From Sarocladium kiliense (lineage: Eukaryota; Ascomycota; Sordariomycetes; Hypocreales; Sarocladiaceae), in assembly GCA_030734395.1 (NCBI GenBank), contig JAUZTG010000029.1, forward strand, positions 682,001 through 746,000: a DNA stretch of 64,000 nt, written 5' to 3'. The translations under genes were made by a program, and so were the position numbers. The notes beneath the pieces were generated by a model. That model was not told where the DNA came from and ran no database searches. It saw only the letters and a program-made list of their open reading frames with translations. The stretch's first letter is position 1; every line of letters begins with the position of its first letter. Below, one piece after another: positions 43,336 through 53,848 of this stretch.

Positions 43336-44471
43336 ACAGCTTCAGTTGAGGGAAGACATATTACATAATGAAGAGACGGATACATCTAGCTTGCTTCGCA
43401 GTCAATTTGTTCTTTGGAGAAATGAGTTATTTCCATTGTCCCTGTGGTCTATCTCGAGATCAACACAACCCGCGTTGAACATTGCTCTGTTTGTTTGTTC
43501 CTGTTGACGCTCACGATCCGTTGATAAATCGCAACCTCTTGTCCTCCTCCTACTGTTTTCCAGCTTCCCTGCCGCTTATCCCCAAGACTGATGATTGGTA
43601 CCTCAACCATGCGTTATGCATCACTCTCCTCCTGTTGGTACAAGAGCCCTGCACGTTTGGCAAGGATGCTGGCGTCATGGGCGCTAGGCAACGCTCTAGA
43701 GGTGCGCACTCTAAAGCTGGTGTCTGGTGAGCTCTTTGGTGTGTTTCGACGACATGCAGCTTCTGCGTACATAGAATGACCACGACAACAGAACCAGCCG
43801 CAGCAAGTTCAGTCCGTGGTCATGGATGCTCATCTTCAGGTTCCAGACTCCAATGGCTGGCTGCCTTGCCTTCTTTCGGCAAAGTCCTCTCATGCTAAGT
43901 TCAAACTATTGAGACGGAACCATTGATTAGAGAGCCTTCTGAAGAGAACACGCCGTTTAGAAATAGTTCGATCGGTATCCCCGCATCCTTTCGAAGAGAC
44001 ATCAATGTCCACGGCCTGATAAGGACGTTGGATCTGCAGTCATCATTTGTGGCTGGCGGCGAGGCTGCATGAACCTTTAAACCACACACCCCCACCACAA
44101 GGGGAAGCCGAGAACTAGACATTTTGGGATATGCTGCCTGGCTTGGACCTTATTGGAGCCATCAGCCCTACTATCGACCAGGGTGGCCTGGTGATGTCTA
44201 GACCGGGGGAGGCCCGTTCCGTGGCGAGCTGAGTCCATTCCCCTCACTGTCCCAAAGAGGCAACCTAAGCAGTGGGCTATCGACGCACTTGGAACAACAC
44301 TGAATGGAGTCCTCGCTTCAATTGTGTACAAGAATTCCTGCCTGGGAGCTGCTTGTTCTTCATGAGGTATCTCACTCATCACTGCTTTTGTGACCGTCGA
44401 AATAACACTCGCGGCCCACGTACACAGCTTCTCCATATATCTCCTGATTAGCGATTATCAATCTGCCCATA
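43336..44471. other. intergenic region, no gene supported
   Basis: 1.1 kb between two plus-strand genes. Only short conflicting frames occur. The right end, about 100 bp before 44472, should be the promoter of the 493-aa gene. Confidence 0.45.
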
Positions 44472-45953
44472 ATGCCTTCAACGATCCCTTACGACCCCAG
44501 CCTCACTCTCATGGGCGTCGTGAATGATGTGGCCCTCAAGAATGTCATCGCAATTGCACAGGCACAGGCTCCGGCCGACGCCGCCAAGGACAACCTCAAC
44601 TCCTTGATCTCATCCAAACGCGGTCTTACCATGACCAAGACCGAGCTGAGGAATCTCGGCGTCGGCACCGACGCTCTGGACAAAGAGCTTGAGCGACTCA
44701 ACAAAGCAATTGAAGATGCTGCTGCCGGCTATGCGGCTGCGAAAATGACCTCGGAAGCTCAAGTCTTGAAGCTAAAGGAGCAAGTTCGCATGGTCAACAA
44801 ATCCGTCGAAAGTCCTGTGGACTACATGCGGAGTGAGATCAAGACGATGCCTCTGGCCGCAGACACCATGAACATGGACGTCCAGTACTTCTCTTTCGAC
44901 TCGAACTCCCAGAGTTCATCCTCTTACAGCGCTCAAATCGCTGCCTACGTCTCGCGGTCCGTGAGTAGCGTCTTCGGCCCCAGCGTGTCGCAACAAGTCG
45001 GCACGTCAGCTTCGCGCCAGGTCAGCAGCCAAGTTGGAACGCACCACATTGAGGGAACGCTTGTACTCTCAGTCACTTGCACGCACAAGAATGCGTCCAT
45101 AGTGGCCCCATTTGTGCTACATATCGACAAAGCTATCAAGGTCTGGAACCATCTCTTCCCTGGAGAGAAGCTGGATCCTACAAGTCGCATGACCATGATG
45201 AAGATTGCCTTGAATGAAAGCCAGGAAGACAAGAAGAAGTTTTCAATCATCTCTGGCACGACCTTTGGATCGAGCTTTGTCGGTATGGTTCACATCCTCA
45301 ATTCGACCAGCACTTCGGCCTCAGAGTCTCTCACGGCTGCTGCCCAGTCTATGCAGGCTACGATGGACGCAGGGGCCTGGTTCGCCAAAGCTGAGGGAAA
45401 GGTCGGCGTGAACTCCAAGTTTGCCAGCGATGTGAAGAACCTGCTCAGCCAGCAGAATGTTCAATCTCACGTCACCCTCCTGACAATGGGCGTCATTCCG
45501 TCCATGGTCGCGAATGAGGTTGGCAGAACCGTTGAGAAGTTCACCCAGTTTGATCCCCAGGAGCACATGAAAGCGGTCGCTGCCATTCAAACTGCAAACT
45601 CTGATGAGCAGAGCACGGTCAAGTCTATGGCTGAAGCCTCGCGCTCGGGCGGTCAGGCCGCTGAGATGCAAAACAAGACGGTCGAGGCGGCATTGAGCGC
45701 GATATCGGTAATTGACGGGGACAAGAATAAGGTTCTGGATACCAATTCCATGATGACGGCTTTGGATGACTATCTCAAGAAGGCTGCAGAAGGCAATTGC
45801 GGTGTTCCTATTAATTACTATCTGAAGGATATTGACCAGAAGATGTTGGCTCAGATGTGGGTTGCGAAGTACTTCCCTGGCCAGTTCATGGCAATCAAGT
45901 ACGACGATACCGAGGGAGCTGGTCCCGCTGAGTCTGAGAAGGCCAAGTTGTAA
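44472..45953 (+). CDS. unknown helix-rich protein, 493 aa
   Basis: Single exon from MPSTIPYDPSLTLMGVVNDV. I do not recognise the family. The first 120 residues look helical and include a heptad-like Leu/Lys/Glu segment (ALDKELERLNKAIEDAAAGY, EAQVLKLKEQVRMVNKSV). A Ser/Gln/Val-rich middle repeats short words (SVSQQVGTSASRQVSSQVGT), followed by beta-like text (EGTLVLSVTCTHKNASIV, FVLHIDKAIKVWNHLFPG) and FGSSFVGMVHILNSTSTSAS. The end has VIDGDKNKVLDTNSMMTALD, which recalls an EF-hand-like Asp/Asn loop (DGDKNKVLD) but is single and unproven. No signal peptide. The gene has clean coding statistics over its whole length and is probably expressed. It sits between two unknown genes with K/P/E linkers. 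Confidence 0.72.
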   Translation: MPSTIPYDPSLTLMGVVNDVALKNVIAIAQAQAPADAAKDNLNSLISSKRGLTMTKTELRNLGVGTDALDKELERLNKAIEDAAAGYAAAKMTSEAQVLKLKEQVRMVNKSVESPVDYMRSEIKTMPLAADTMNMDVQYFSFDSNSQSSSSYSAQIAAYVSRSVSSVFGPSVSQQVGTSASRQVSSQVGTHHIEGTLVLSVTCTHKNASIVAPFVLHIDKAIKVWNHLFPGEKLDPTSRMTMMKIALNESQEDKKKFSIISGTTFGSSFVGMVHILNSTSTSASESLTAAAQSMQATMDAGAWFAKAEGKVGVNSKFASDVKNLLSQQNVQSHVTLLTMGVIPSMVANEVGRTVEKFTQFDPQEHMKAVAAIQTANSDEQSTVKSMAEASRSGGQAAEMQNKTVEAALSAISVIDGDKNKVLDTNSMMTALDDYLKKAAEGNCGVPINYYLKDIDQKMLAQMWVAKYFPGQFMAIKYDDTEGAGPAESEKAKL

Positions 45954-46933
45954 GTGGGCGATATTCGGGTTTCCCTTTCTTCAGTAGCTCATCTCTCCTA
46001 CCAGTGCAACGTAATGCACTTCACATTCGAATGCAGATAATGTTCATCTCGTGAGTAGCTTACAGTCCTCTTACCTCTCCCACACCCTCAATAATGTGCT
46101 AGATCCTAGAGGAGACACCTCTTCAGGATACTATAATAGGGAGGGTGTGTCCTTGTCTTGCATATCCCACACCTTCGCAAGAAGGTGGCGGATGCAGGGA
46201 TTCGCACCAAGTCATCACTCAATGGAACGGTCCTACATAGCCCAGTTTCCAATAGAACATTTTCGTGTTACAGATCAGGAAATTCTGAACCGTGTGCTGA
46301 CAGCTGATGTCTCGAAAGGTCCATGGTCCGCCAATCTTATCCATGGATGTAACCCGTCGCATGCCCCGAACAAAGGTGGGCATAGTAGCCAGCCACCTCC
46401 CTTCCCAGCGAAGATTCGAACTATTCAACTTCACATGTCGTTCACTCCGCTGTCTTGCATGTGGCAGCGATCTAACCCCTGTGTGCATGTCAGCTGGTCA
46501 GTGATCCCGGCTGAGAACTCATCGACAAGCAAGTCTCGACCAGCACAGACTTGCATTCAACGAGGGGCTAACTCGGACTTTCGCTGACCTCGAGAATTAT
46601 TGAATCAGCTGCAGGTGGTCTAGAGCTTGAAGATTGATCCGGGGCTGCCGTCAGCAGACGAAAAGGGGGTCCTAATAGGAAGCACCCATCGAAGAACCCT
46701 TTTGGTGCTATAAGATTGTGCGCCACTCATGAGCTCTGGTACTCGAACCAAGAAACCCGCTTAACCTTCATCGAAGTCCTCGTCAGTTGGAGAATAGTCC
46801 TTCGAACATCTTCGGACCGCATTGAGTGTTTACAAAATCCATCTAAACTACATCAGCTGCCTCCAGCCCCGAGTCTCTGTATGTCAAACTTAGTTTGGAC
46901 AGTGCTTCGCTAACATCAGACTCGATCAGCAAA
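45954..46933. other. intergenic region, no gene supported
   Basis: 980 bp between the 493-aa and 511-aa genes. Several overlapping frames of 60-180 codons exist on both strands, but none has domain-like text or splice partners. It should contain the promoter of the 511-aa gene. Confidence 0.45.
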
Positions 46934-48469
46934 ATGGAGCCGACGAAGCACAACAAAGAAGAATCCTGGAAGGCCTCTATTCCGCGAGAGCTGAGTGAGC
47001 ACGCTTTCCAGAGGAACCTGACGAGGCAGTGCTGGTGGCTTTCACTTCTTGAGCTTGCCAGAGCCAGTGGCAGTCTGCATGCGACTTTTTCACCAGGCGG
47101 CAAGCTCTTTGAATACTTCGAGAAACGTCGGCGCGGTGAGGGTGGCGGGGGGCCGGTCGGTGATCCTATCCCGGCTATTGGCGAGCTACCACCGAGCTGC
47201 CCGGGCAACGACCCTCGGCTGGAAGAGTATGTGAATTGTAAGAATTGGAGTCCAAGCCAGGAGACCATAGATCGGCATAAAGCCTCTCAACCAGCGCCAG
47301 TGTCCAGTACTCTGGTGGGAGCCAAGCCGACCGCAACCAAAGCGACTGTCAAGATGAGCGAAAGCAAGATAATCAAGGAAGTAATCGAAAATCAAAAGAT
47401 CATCAGGAGAAGCCGGCTCGTATATGGTCCCGACTGGCAGAGAATGATCATGTTCTATCTTCTCGATCAGCACGCCAAAAGTCAATGGAATTGGCCCCAT
47501 GAGACCATCAACACGAACGACCGTGTGGAAGAGCATGTAAAGCTCCTCGGTATCTTGGGAGTGACTGGCATCTCTTTTGGTCAACAGTTGCCGCTCGCCA
47601 CACCTGGCTTGGGTGCGTTGATCGATCAACTCCCTGATCACCAGCGCGTTCTCGTGGATATTCCCAACCATGCCATGTCCGGTGTCGTTGCTCGGTATGT
47701 CAAGCAGCCAAAGCCTGAGAAGACCAAGTCGAAAGTCAAGAATAAGAGCGAGAAGGCGGAGGAGACAGACTCTTCGGAGTCCGAGGATGAATACGAGAAG
47801 CCAGAGAAGAAACCGATCGCTACTGTAAAGCAGCCGACTGAACCTGTCAAGAAGACGTCGCCTGAGGTGAAGAAGACGCACAAGGAATCCAAGGAGGAAT
47901 TAAAAGAACCTGAACCAGAGCTCAAAAAGACCACGCAAAAGCCAACAGGAACTGCGCCTCAAGCATCGTCTTCTGCCAGTGGGCGCTCCAATGCAGTCAA
48001 AACAACCACCAAGCCTGCACCTTCATCTGGGAAGGACGAGCTGAAGGAACAAACTCCAGCGCCAAAGCCCTTCAAACCTGACAGACCTGCAAGTCTATCC
48101 AATCCAAAGCAAGCTTTCTCCAGACAGCCAACATCGACCAAAAAGCCCGACCCTGGCCAAAAGAAAGGCTTTGCCTCCATGTCAAAGGAAGAAAAGGATG
48201 CCTTCCACAGCAAAGCCGCAAAGAAGATCCAGGTCGGCCAGAAGGTGATTGTGGTCTACAACCAGCATCGAGGCGATGAGATTGCGTGCTTTGTTGAGAC
48301 CGACGAGATGGACATTCAACGGCTGGTTTCGGAGAGGAAGAGCACGATCAAGAAGTGGTGGGAGATTAACTGGTGTCTGCTGGTCAATGTCGAGGTATCG
48401 CCTGCTGTTGTTGAGAAACATGCGGCAATGTTCCCGGCCTCCAAGACGATCGAAAAGGCAAAGTTTTAA
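46934..48469 (+). CDS. unknown protein with long charged linker, 511 aa
   Basis: Single exon. The frame extends upstream to a non-ATG codon; the first ATG is at 46934 (MEPTKHNKEESWKASIPREL). Layout: a first helical domain (RNLTRQCWWLSLLELARASG, LFEYFEKRRRG), a central domain (SRLVYGPDWQRMIMFYLLDQ; TPGLGALIDQLPDHQRVLVD), a linker of about 180 residues rich in Lys, Glu, Pro, Ser and Thr, and a small C-terminal domain (AKKIQVGQKVIVVYNQHRGD; STIKKWWEINWCLLVNVEVS). I recognise none of these. No signal peptide or membrane span. Its layout resembles the gene at 41710, but I see no clear sequence identity between their folded parts. Possible adaptor or scaffold (inference only). Confidence 0.7.
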   Translation: MEPTKHNKEESWKASIPRELSEHAFQRNLTRQCWWLSLLELARASGSLHATFSPGGKLFEYFEKRRRGEGGGGPVGDPIPAIGELPPSCPGNDPRLEEYVNCKNWSPSQETIDRHKASQPAPVSSTLVGAKPTATKATVKMSESKIIKEVIENQKIIRRSRLVYGPDWQRMIMFYLLDQHAKSQWNWPHETINTNDRVEEHVKLLGILGVTGISFGQQLPLATPGLGALIDQLPDHQRVLVDIPNHAMSGVVARYVKQPKPEKTKSKVKNKSEKAEETDSSESEDEYEKPEKKPIATVKQPTEPVKKTSPEVKKTHKESKEELKEPEPELKKTTQKPTGTAPQASSSASGRSNAVKTTTKPAPSSGKDELKEQTPAPKPFKPDRPASLSNPKQAFSRQPTSTKKPDPGQKKGFASMSKEEKDAFHSKAAKKIQVGQKVIVVYNQHRGDEIACFVETDEMDIQRLVSERKSTIKKWWEINWCLLVNVEVSPAVVEKHAAMFPASKTIEKAKF

Positions 48470-48626
48470 GAGCGACGTTAGCGATAGTTTTTGATGAATT
48501 GATCTACGTTCCTAAATCCAAGCTATGTTGATATCGCTAGTGATATCACGCGTCGATGATCGCTTCTGTCGGTTACTACACATGAGCTTTAGGAGCTCGT
48601 TAGACTTGCACGTCTACTTCGACTCT
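48470..48626. terminator. convergent 3' spacer
   Basis: 157 bp between the ends of the 511-aa gene and the methyltransferase gene. No gene seen; polyadenylation regions of both are expected. Confidence 0.35.
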
Positions 48627-49570
48627 TCACACGTCGAAAGGCCGTTGAGCCCAAACCACAAAGAACCTATACTCGAATCCGTCTTTCTTCGCCTCCTCCA
48701 GGATCCTCTCTGGCATAGCATCCAGCTTTTCACGGGAGACACTGATAGGTGGCATCATCTTGGTCGTCTCACTCACAGCCGACACAGTCGCAAACAATGC
48801 CTTTTCACTTGTCGCTCGAATCCTCTCGCTCGCGCGTGCTCCAAATGGAGTTGAAAAGAACTTGACGCCAATATTCTCGAGCTCTGCTTCTTTGAACAGC
48901 TCAATGAACAGTTCGCGCAGGTCGAGGCCTTGTCCATTGCTCGCCGTCGAGATGAGATCGCGGACCGCATTGTAGAAAACAGCACCTTCGGGTCCTAGAT
49001 CCCAGCCATCCCATTCCATCTCGACAAGCTGGATCCACCCTCCAGGCTTCACAAGGCCAATGAGTCTCCTCACGGCGTCCGGAAGGGATGTCATTCCGAC
49101 ATTAGGGATAGCCAGCCGCGAATGAACCAAATCAAAAGTCTTTTCCCAGTCCTTGGGCCAGTCTTCTGTCATGGACTGGCGGAAATAGGACATATCCTCT
49201 GGCGGGTTCGCAGGAAAGTAGCCATCCTCTATATCGGTGCCGATCCAGGTATTCGGGCGCTCTGCTTTCGACGCTTCTCGCGCGTCACGCAGCCAGATCC
49301 CTACAGTTATTATTAGCAAGGGAAAACGCGCCCTAGTGCGTAAGGTGCTCTGGAGCTTCGCATACCGCTCCCTGTCGCCTGATCTAGAATCTTATAGCCT
49401 CCTTTGGACAGATCTAGCGGCGCATAGACAAAGTCGGGTGCAGCATCGTGTATGACCTTGTGCTGCATATCCAGCCGGTCAACCTCCGAATCTCCGCCAG
49501 GGAAGATGACATTGTCGTCATTCAAGCCGGACTTTGATGCCGACGTAGCCGTCAACGCTTCTGGCGTCAT
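48627..49570 (-). CDS. SAM-dependent methyltransferase, 292 aa
   Basis: Two exons, 49570-49366 and 49300-48627, with a 65-bp intron 49301-49365 (gtatgc...ctgtag, branch gctaataat). The intron interrupts motif I itself: ILDQATGSG joined to IWLRDAREA gives the Rossmann SAM-binding loop (usually LDxGxGxGxW). Next come the acidic ribose-binding strand (TWIGTDIEDGYFP), FDLVHSRLAIPNVG (motif II) and LVKPGGWIQLVEMEWDG (motif III). This is the fungal class I family that includes LaeA-like and secondary-metabolite methyltransferases; the substrate cannot be read. No signal peptide. It is divergent from the Zn2Cys6 regulator at 50522, which could control it, although the 951-bp gap makes this only a possibility. 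Confidence 0.87.
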
Positions 49571-50521
49571 GTTTCAAGTCGCAGTGTAATGCCGATATCA
49601 GAGAGCGAAGGTAACAATGGATGTAATTGGACTATTCAAAACCTGGAAGGTGAGGGCTGTGCAGGACAAACCCCTCACCGGGACGTACGTTCATGCAAAG
49701 ACCTGCCCTATACTGTATGCATGCACGTGTACAGGGATTGGACTGACAAGATGTATTAATCTAATCCGTCGGACTCGACCTGCAACCGATCATTGTCGTG
49801 AGATGCCAATAAAAAGTCCTAGTAATTATAGCCACTCCAATCTTAGTCATGGGGTTTTCAGGGTCGCAATCGCATGCGCTGAGTAAGTGAACATCAGGGG
49901 CAAGTTGGAGCTATTGATGCAGCTTAAGCTAAACCCCTCCGGCTTATGCAACCTGGAAAACAGGATCAGGTCGACACCTAGGTGCTGCAGAGCACAATTC
50001 ATCGACTACCTCGACGTATTCCATCAGTGCATATCTACCTAGTCTCGTGTTTATGCAAGTAGAAGTCACTCTCAGTAGTCTGAGCAACCCCAACATTATC
50101 GCGAACTATTGATTCCAGCGCATGACCTGGGATGCCAGCTACAGGGTACCTTCCTTACCTATGCCATACTAGGTGCGTCGACCAGGGTTTCGTGGCTTGG
50201 CTAAGGTCACTCAGGGTGCAGCAGCTCAGCCAATGGAATGCCATGGAGCAAACGCCGAAGGGCTAAATGCTGTGATTGGTGTCGTCATATCAACCCCATG
50301 TTCTCCTGACACGACGCCAACCCCGGTTACGGGGAGCAGGCTTGCGTCGATACACAGAGCTCCCACACTGATCCATCATCGATAATGGTCTCCTAGGGGC
50401 ATTATTTAATCAAAGAGCTCCATGGATCCTTCAGGTCTTGTCATTATGACATCCCTTAGCCTATGAAGCTCCAGCTAGGGCCGCCAACCTTGTGCTCCTC
50501 CTCTCCACTCTCTCCTCTAGC
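49571..50521. promoter_or_regulatory. divergent intergenic region between methyltransferase and regulator
   Basis: 951 bp, head to head. Both promoters must lie here. I see no supported gene. CGG triplets suitable for Zn2Cys6 binding occur, but they are too common to call. Confidence 0.4.
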
Positions 50522-52952
50522 ATGGATCATCGATACGTACGCATAGAGGCCGCAAAGCCCATCAGCCCCCAAGACTCGACTTCTTCCTCTGTCGGCACGG
50601 CACCGCTGCCCCCCAAGCGACGTCGGACCGGCGTCGCTCTCGCTTGTGACGTCTGTAGGCGCAAGAAGATCCGAGTAAGCTTGTCTACCCCCACTAGTCT
50701 CCATGCTGACCCGCGTTGTCCTTGACTTTGCCGAGCAAGTCGCTGATGAATCTTTTACGTAGTGTGAAGGCAGCAAGCCGTCCTGTTCGTCATGCAGCAG
50801 AGCTGGAGTTGTCTGCAACTACTCTGAGCGAGGGCTTATCGAGGCCGAGAATGCACGGGACGCGTCGACGTTGCAGATGCTGCGTAGCTTGCCATCTCCA
50901 GAAGCCGGCCGACTGCTCGAAACTATCCGTACGAGTGATGAAGAGGAGTCCTTGACAGCCCGCCCTTCACTCACTGCCGTACTATGGAGTCACCTATCAC
51001 CAACTCGAAACAGAGTCGAGTTCGAGCTTATGGTTCGACATCCCATCTCGTATCCGGCCTTATTCCCACTTGATGCCGCGTCTCTTCCTCTCGAGTCTCT
51101 CCTACGACCGTCTAGAATCCTTGTAACGCGACAGGACCCTGATAGGTCAGTCATTCCGAGCCAATAGCCGAGTGCAGCCATCAATATGGTTTCGTGATAG
51201 ACAGACAGGCGAGGTCTAGATCGAAAACCGCAGACATCGTCGGGGCATCGCATTGCTAACGTTTCTTAGCTTCTCTCCGAATCAGTCCCCGTCAGATCAC
51301 TTCTCGACCGAAGTCAGACTTCGATATTTCCCTACAAGACCCCTGGTGGACCATAGGCTTCGAGATCTCCAGATCGACCACTGGACAAATGTGCGCGTTA
51401 ATAACGCGCTTGCTGCCAGCATTCTGTCGCTATACATTGAAACTGACTACCAGAGCCTTCCGATGTTCAACCTTGACCTGTTCCTTGAGGATCTCATTTC
51501 AAACAAACCCTACTTTTGCTCGAAATTGTTGGTCAATAGTCTTTTCAGCTGGATATGTGTAAGCCGGCCCGCCCTCCCTGAAATACAGTTTTGCAGCAGT
51601 TGCTAAGTTTCCGTTGTCGTGGTAGCAATCGTATTCTTCAATCGACCCAGACGTCTCTGAACTGGCCACCCAGTTCTTTACCGAAGCACAGACTTTGATA
51701 TGTGACGGACCACAGCTCGTAACTTTGACGGCTGTTTCCGCTCTGCAGTTTTTGAGCTTAGCCGCCATCAGTTATGGGCACGATCGTCTCGGCTTGGAGT
51801 ATCTCCAGAAAGGAGTTGCTATTGGCACAGATATGGGGCTTTTCGGCCGCGGGTCTGGGAATGAGACGGCGAGCACATGGTTAGGCAACGAGGATGATTG
51901 GCGAAGAAGTGCTTCGTACACAGCTTGGGGTGTTCATAATTGGGTTTCGTAAGTACTTAGAAGACCCGGTAGTGGGCGTGCATGTGGCCGGCTAAAACGC
52001 AGGGGGCAGACTTTACAGCTTTCGCTATCGACTGGACGAGATCATGGCACCACCAAGGATACCAATGCCAGGATCTCTTGACGCTGGGCCGCCAACAGAG
52101 AGGATTGTGGCCCAGGAAGTCAGCCTTCACACCAAGATCTTCAAGGCGTCCTGCGAGCTGTGGATTCTCAGCTACGATCTTCGACGGGCACGCCAACAAG
52201 CCGCTACAACCAACGCAGACTTCCTAACTGAAGTACAGGACATCTTCTCGCGGTACCTGAGCTGGGCAGCCTCTTTACCATTGAATCTTGTTCGGAGCGA
52301 CGAGAGCAATCACGCTGTTGCTATGATGCAGTATTTTACCAACTCTTCAGTGGAACAAAGTCAATACTAAAAGCAAAACAGCATCTACTTCCACATCATA
52401 ATCGTCGACATGTTCCGAGAGGTCTCGCATAGGTCAGATGAACCATTCCGGATGCATTCCTTCGAGACACGACAAATCTTCCCACGAGCTATCTACTCTG
52501 CGTCAGTCAACCAGTTGAAGCGCCTACTTCTCGCCTACCGAACCTTCTTCCAAACGGCAACCATCTCCATCCTCCTACAAACAGTTCTCATCTACGTCGG
52601 CAATGCCGCTCTTCTAGCTGCAGACGAGATGGAGCAGCCAGAGTGTCAGTTCTACCTGAGGGTTTGCCTGGCTGGGCTGAAGGATCTATACGGCAGCTAT
52701 CGCCAAGCATGGGGCATGATGAAGGGTCTTCTGAGCATGTCTTTGAAACGCGGTGCTATGGAGCCGGACGAGGCGGGGCGAATTATGAGGGAGATGATGG
52801 TGCTGGGACAGCATCATAAGGATCCTGGTGAAACGAAGTCGAGCTCGATGATGGATTTGGAACTTGCGACTACGGACCCTTCTGCAGCACAGGTCAACCG
52901 CGTTGCTGAGCAATTCGATGCCTTGATGCTGACGGCTAAGTTCAGGGAGTAA
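50522..52952 (+). CDS. Zn2Cys6 fungal transcription factor, 676 aa
   Basis: Six exons: 50522-50674, 50763-51145, 51270-51558, 51626-51948, 52019-52330, 52382-52952. Introns of 88, 124, 67, 70 and 51 bp all keep phase. The first intron splits the zinc cluster: ACDVCRRKKIR joins CEGSKPSCSSCSRAGVVC, restoring the six-Cys C6 pattern that binds two zinc ions and CGG-containing DNA. Basic KRRR precedes it. The fungal-specific regulatory region follows, with DHWTNVRVNNALAASILSLY, FLSLAAISYGHDRLGLEYLQKG (about residue 340), SYTAWGVHNWVSFRYRL and HIYFHIIIVDMFRE, all typical of the PF04082-type middle homology region. A last helical segment ends at TAKFRE. It is an intact nuclear regulator. The target may be the divergent methyltransferase, but nothing proves it. 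Confidence 0.88.
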
Positions 52953-53848
52953 GAATGGGACGTACAGGTGGGACGGTCATCTTAAAACGAGATAGAACCT
53001 GGCAAAAAGACCTGGCAAAAACGGGGAGTATACGGAAGGTTTTTTTGGCTGGATGACAATAATGACAGCAATGCACCCGACTGTCCACAGGATTGGACAA
53101 GGTCAAAAGCAACAAGGAATATATGTACCTTTGACAAATCTTTGATACTGCACTGTGAGTCTCGTTCGGCACGAGAGACTGCTGCCTTTATGCAAATCGT
53201 TGAGGTCGTCGAGTTGACCGCCCAGGTGCTAGGTCGCACATCGTGACCAAGTCCCCAAGAGAAGACAACCCCTTCATTCATAGGCTCAGAGCTCGCTCTT
53301 TCTCCAAGACGCATCATCACAGCCTATGATCCCCCCAAACCAACTTTCCAGCTGCAAAGACACACAGCTACGCCATACCAGCGCATGTTTCGTCCCCCCC
53401 TCTTCCCCCTACGACGAAACGGGAGAAAAAGAACAAGGAAAACTCCCACGATTACTATGCTAGTTGGCGCCAGGTTATTGGAAGCTATCCGAACGACTTT
53501 CTCAAAGTTCAAAAAGCGTCATCCCCCAAGAGGCGAGGGGAGCGGCACCTTTTATATAGCCTCGTACAGCACGGTAGCGCGTGTTCTGGTTCGCAACAAG
53601 GTTATACTTTCAGGCTTCACGAACTCTGTCAAGGACAGGCTGACTCATTACGCGGCTGATAACCTGGAAACCTAACTGAACTTTGACATCACGGGCTTGC
53701 AGGCCACGGGGCAACTCTCGACCGCGAAAGTTGACGACTAGCAAGCAGAGAGAGGCCGTGAGTCAGATGACCGAAGCGCCTGTAGCTGTTGACTCTAAGA
53801 TAGGCATTCCCCATTGGATGCTATCTTGTTCACACTATTCGTCTTCTT
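52953..53848. other. intergenic region, no gene supported
   Basis: 896 bp between the convergent ends of the Zn2Cys6 regulator gene and ROK1. Open frames on both strands are short and not domain-like. 3' UTRs of both genes are expected at the edges. Confidence 0.45.

Noticed and set aside
44472..45953. Calling the 493-aa protein a pore-forming toxin
   Set aside because: Only loose compositional resemblance. No family motif, signal peptide or transmembrane hairpin is clear.
46185..46215. gggattcgcacc resembling a tRNA T-arm
   Set aside because: No matching acceptor, D-arm or anticodon stem could be folded around it by eye.
46051..46587. 178-codon plus-strand frame between two unknown genes
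   Set aside because: Composition and lack of motifs look like chance. A conflicting frame exists on the other strand.
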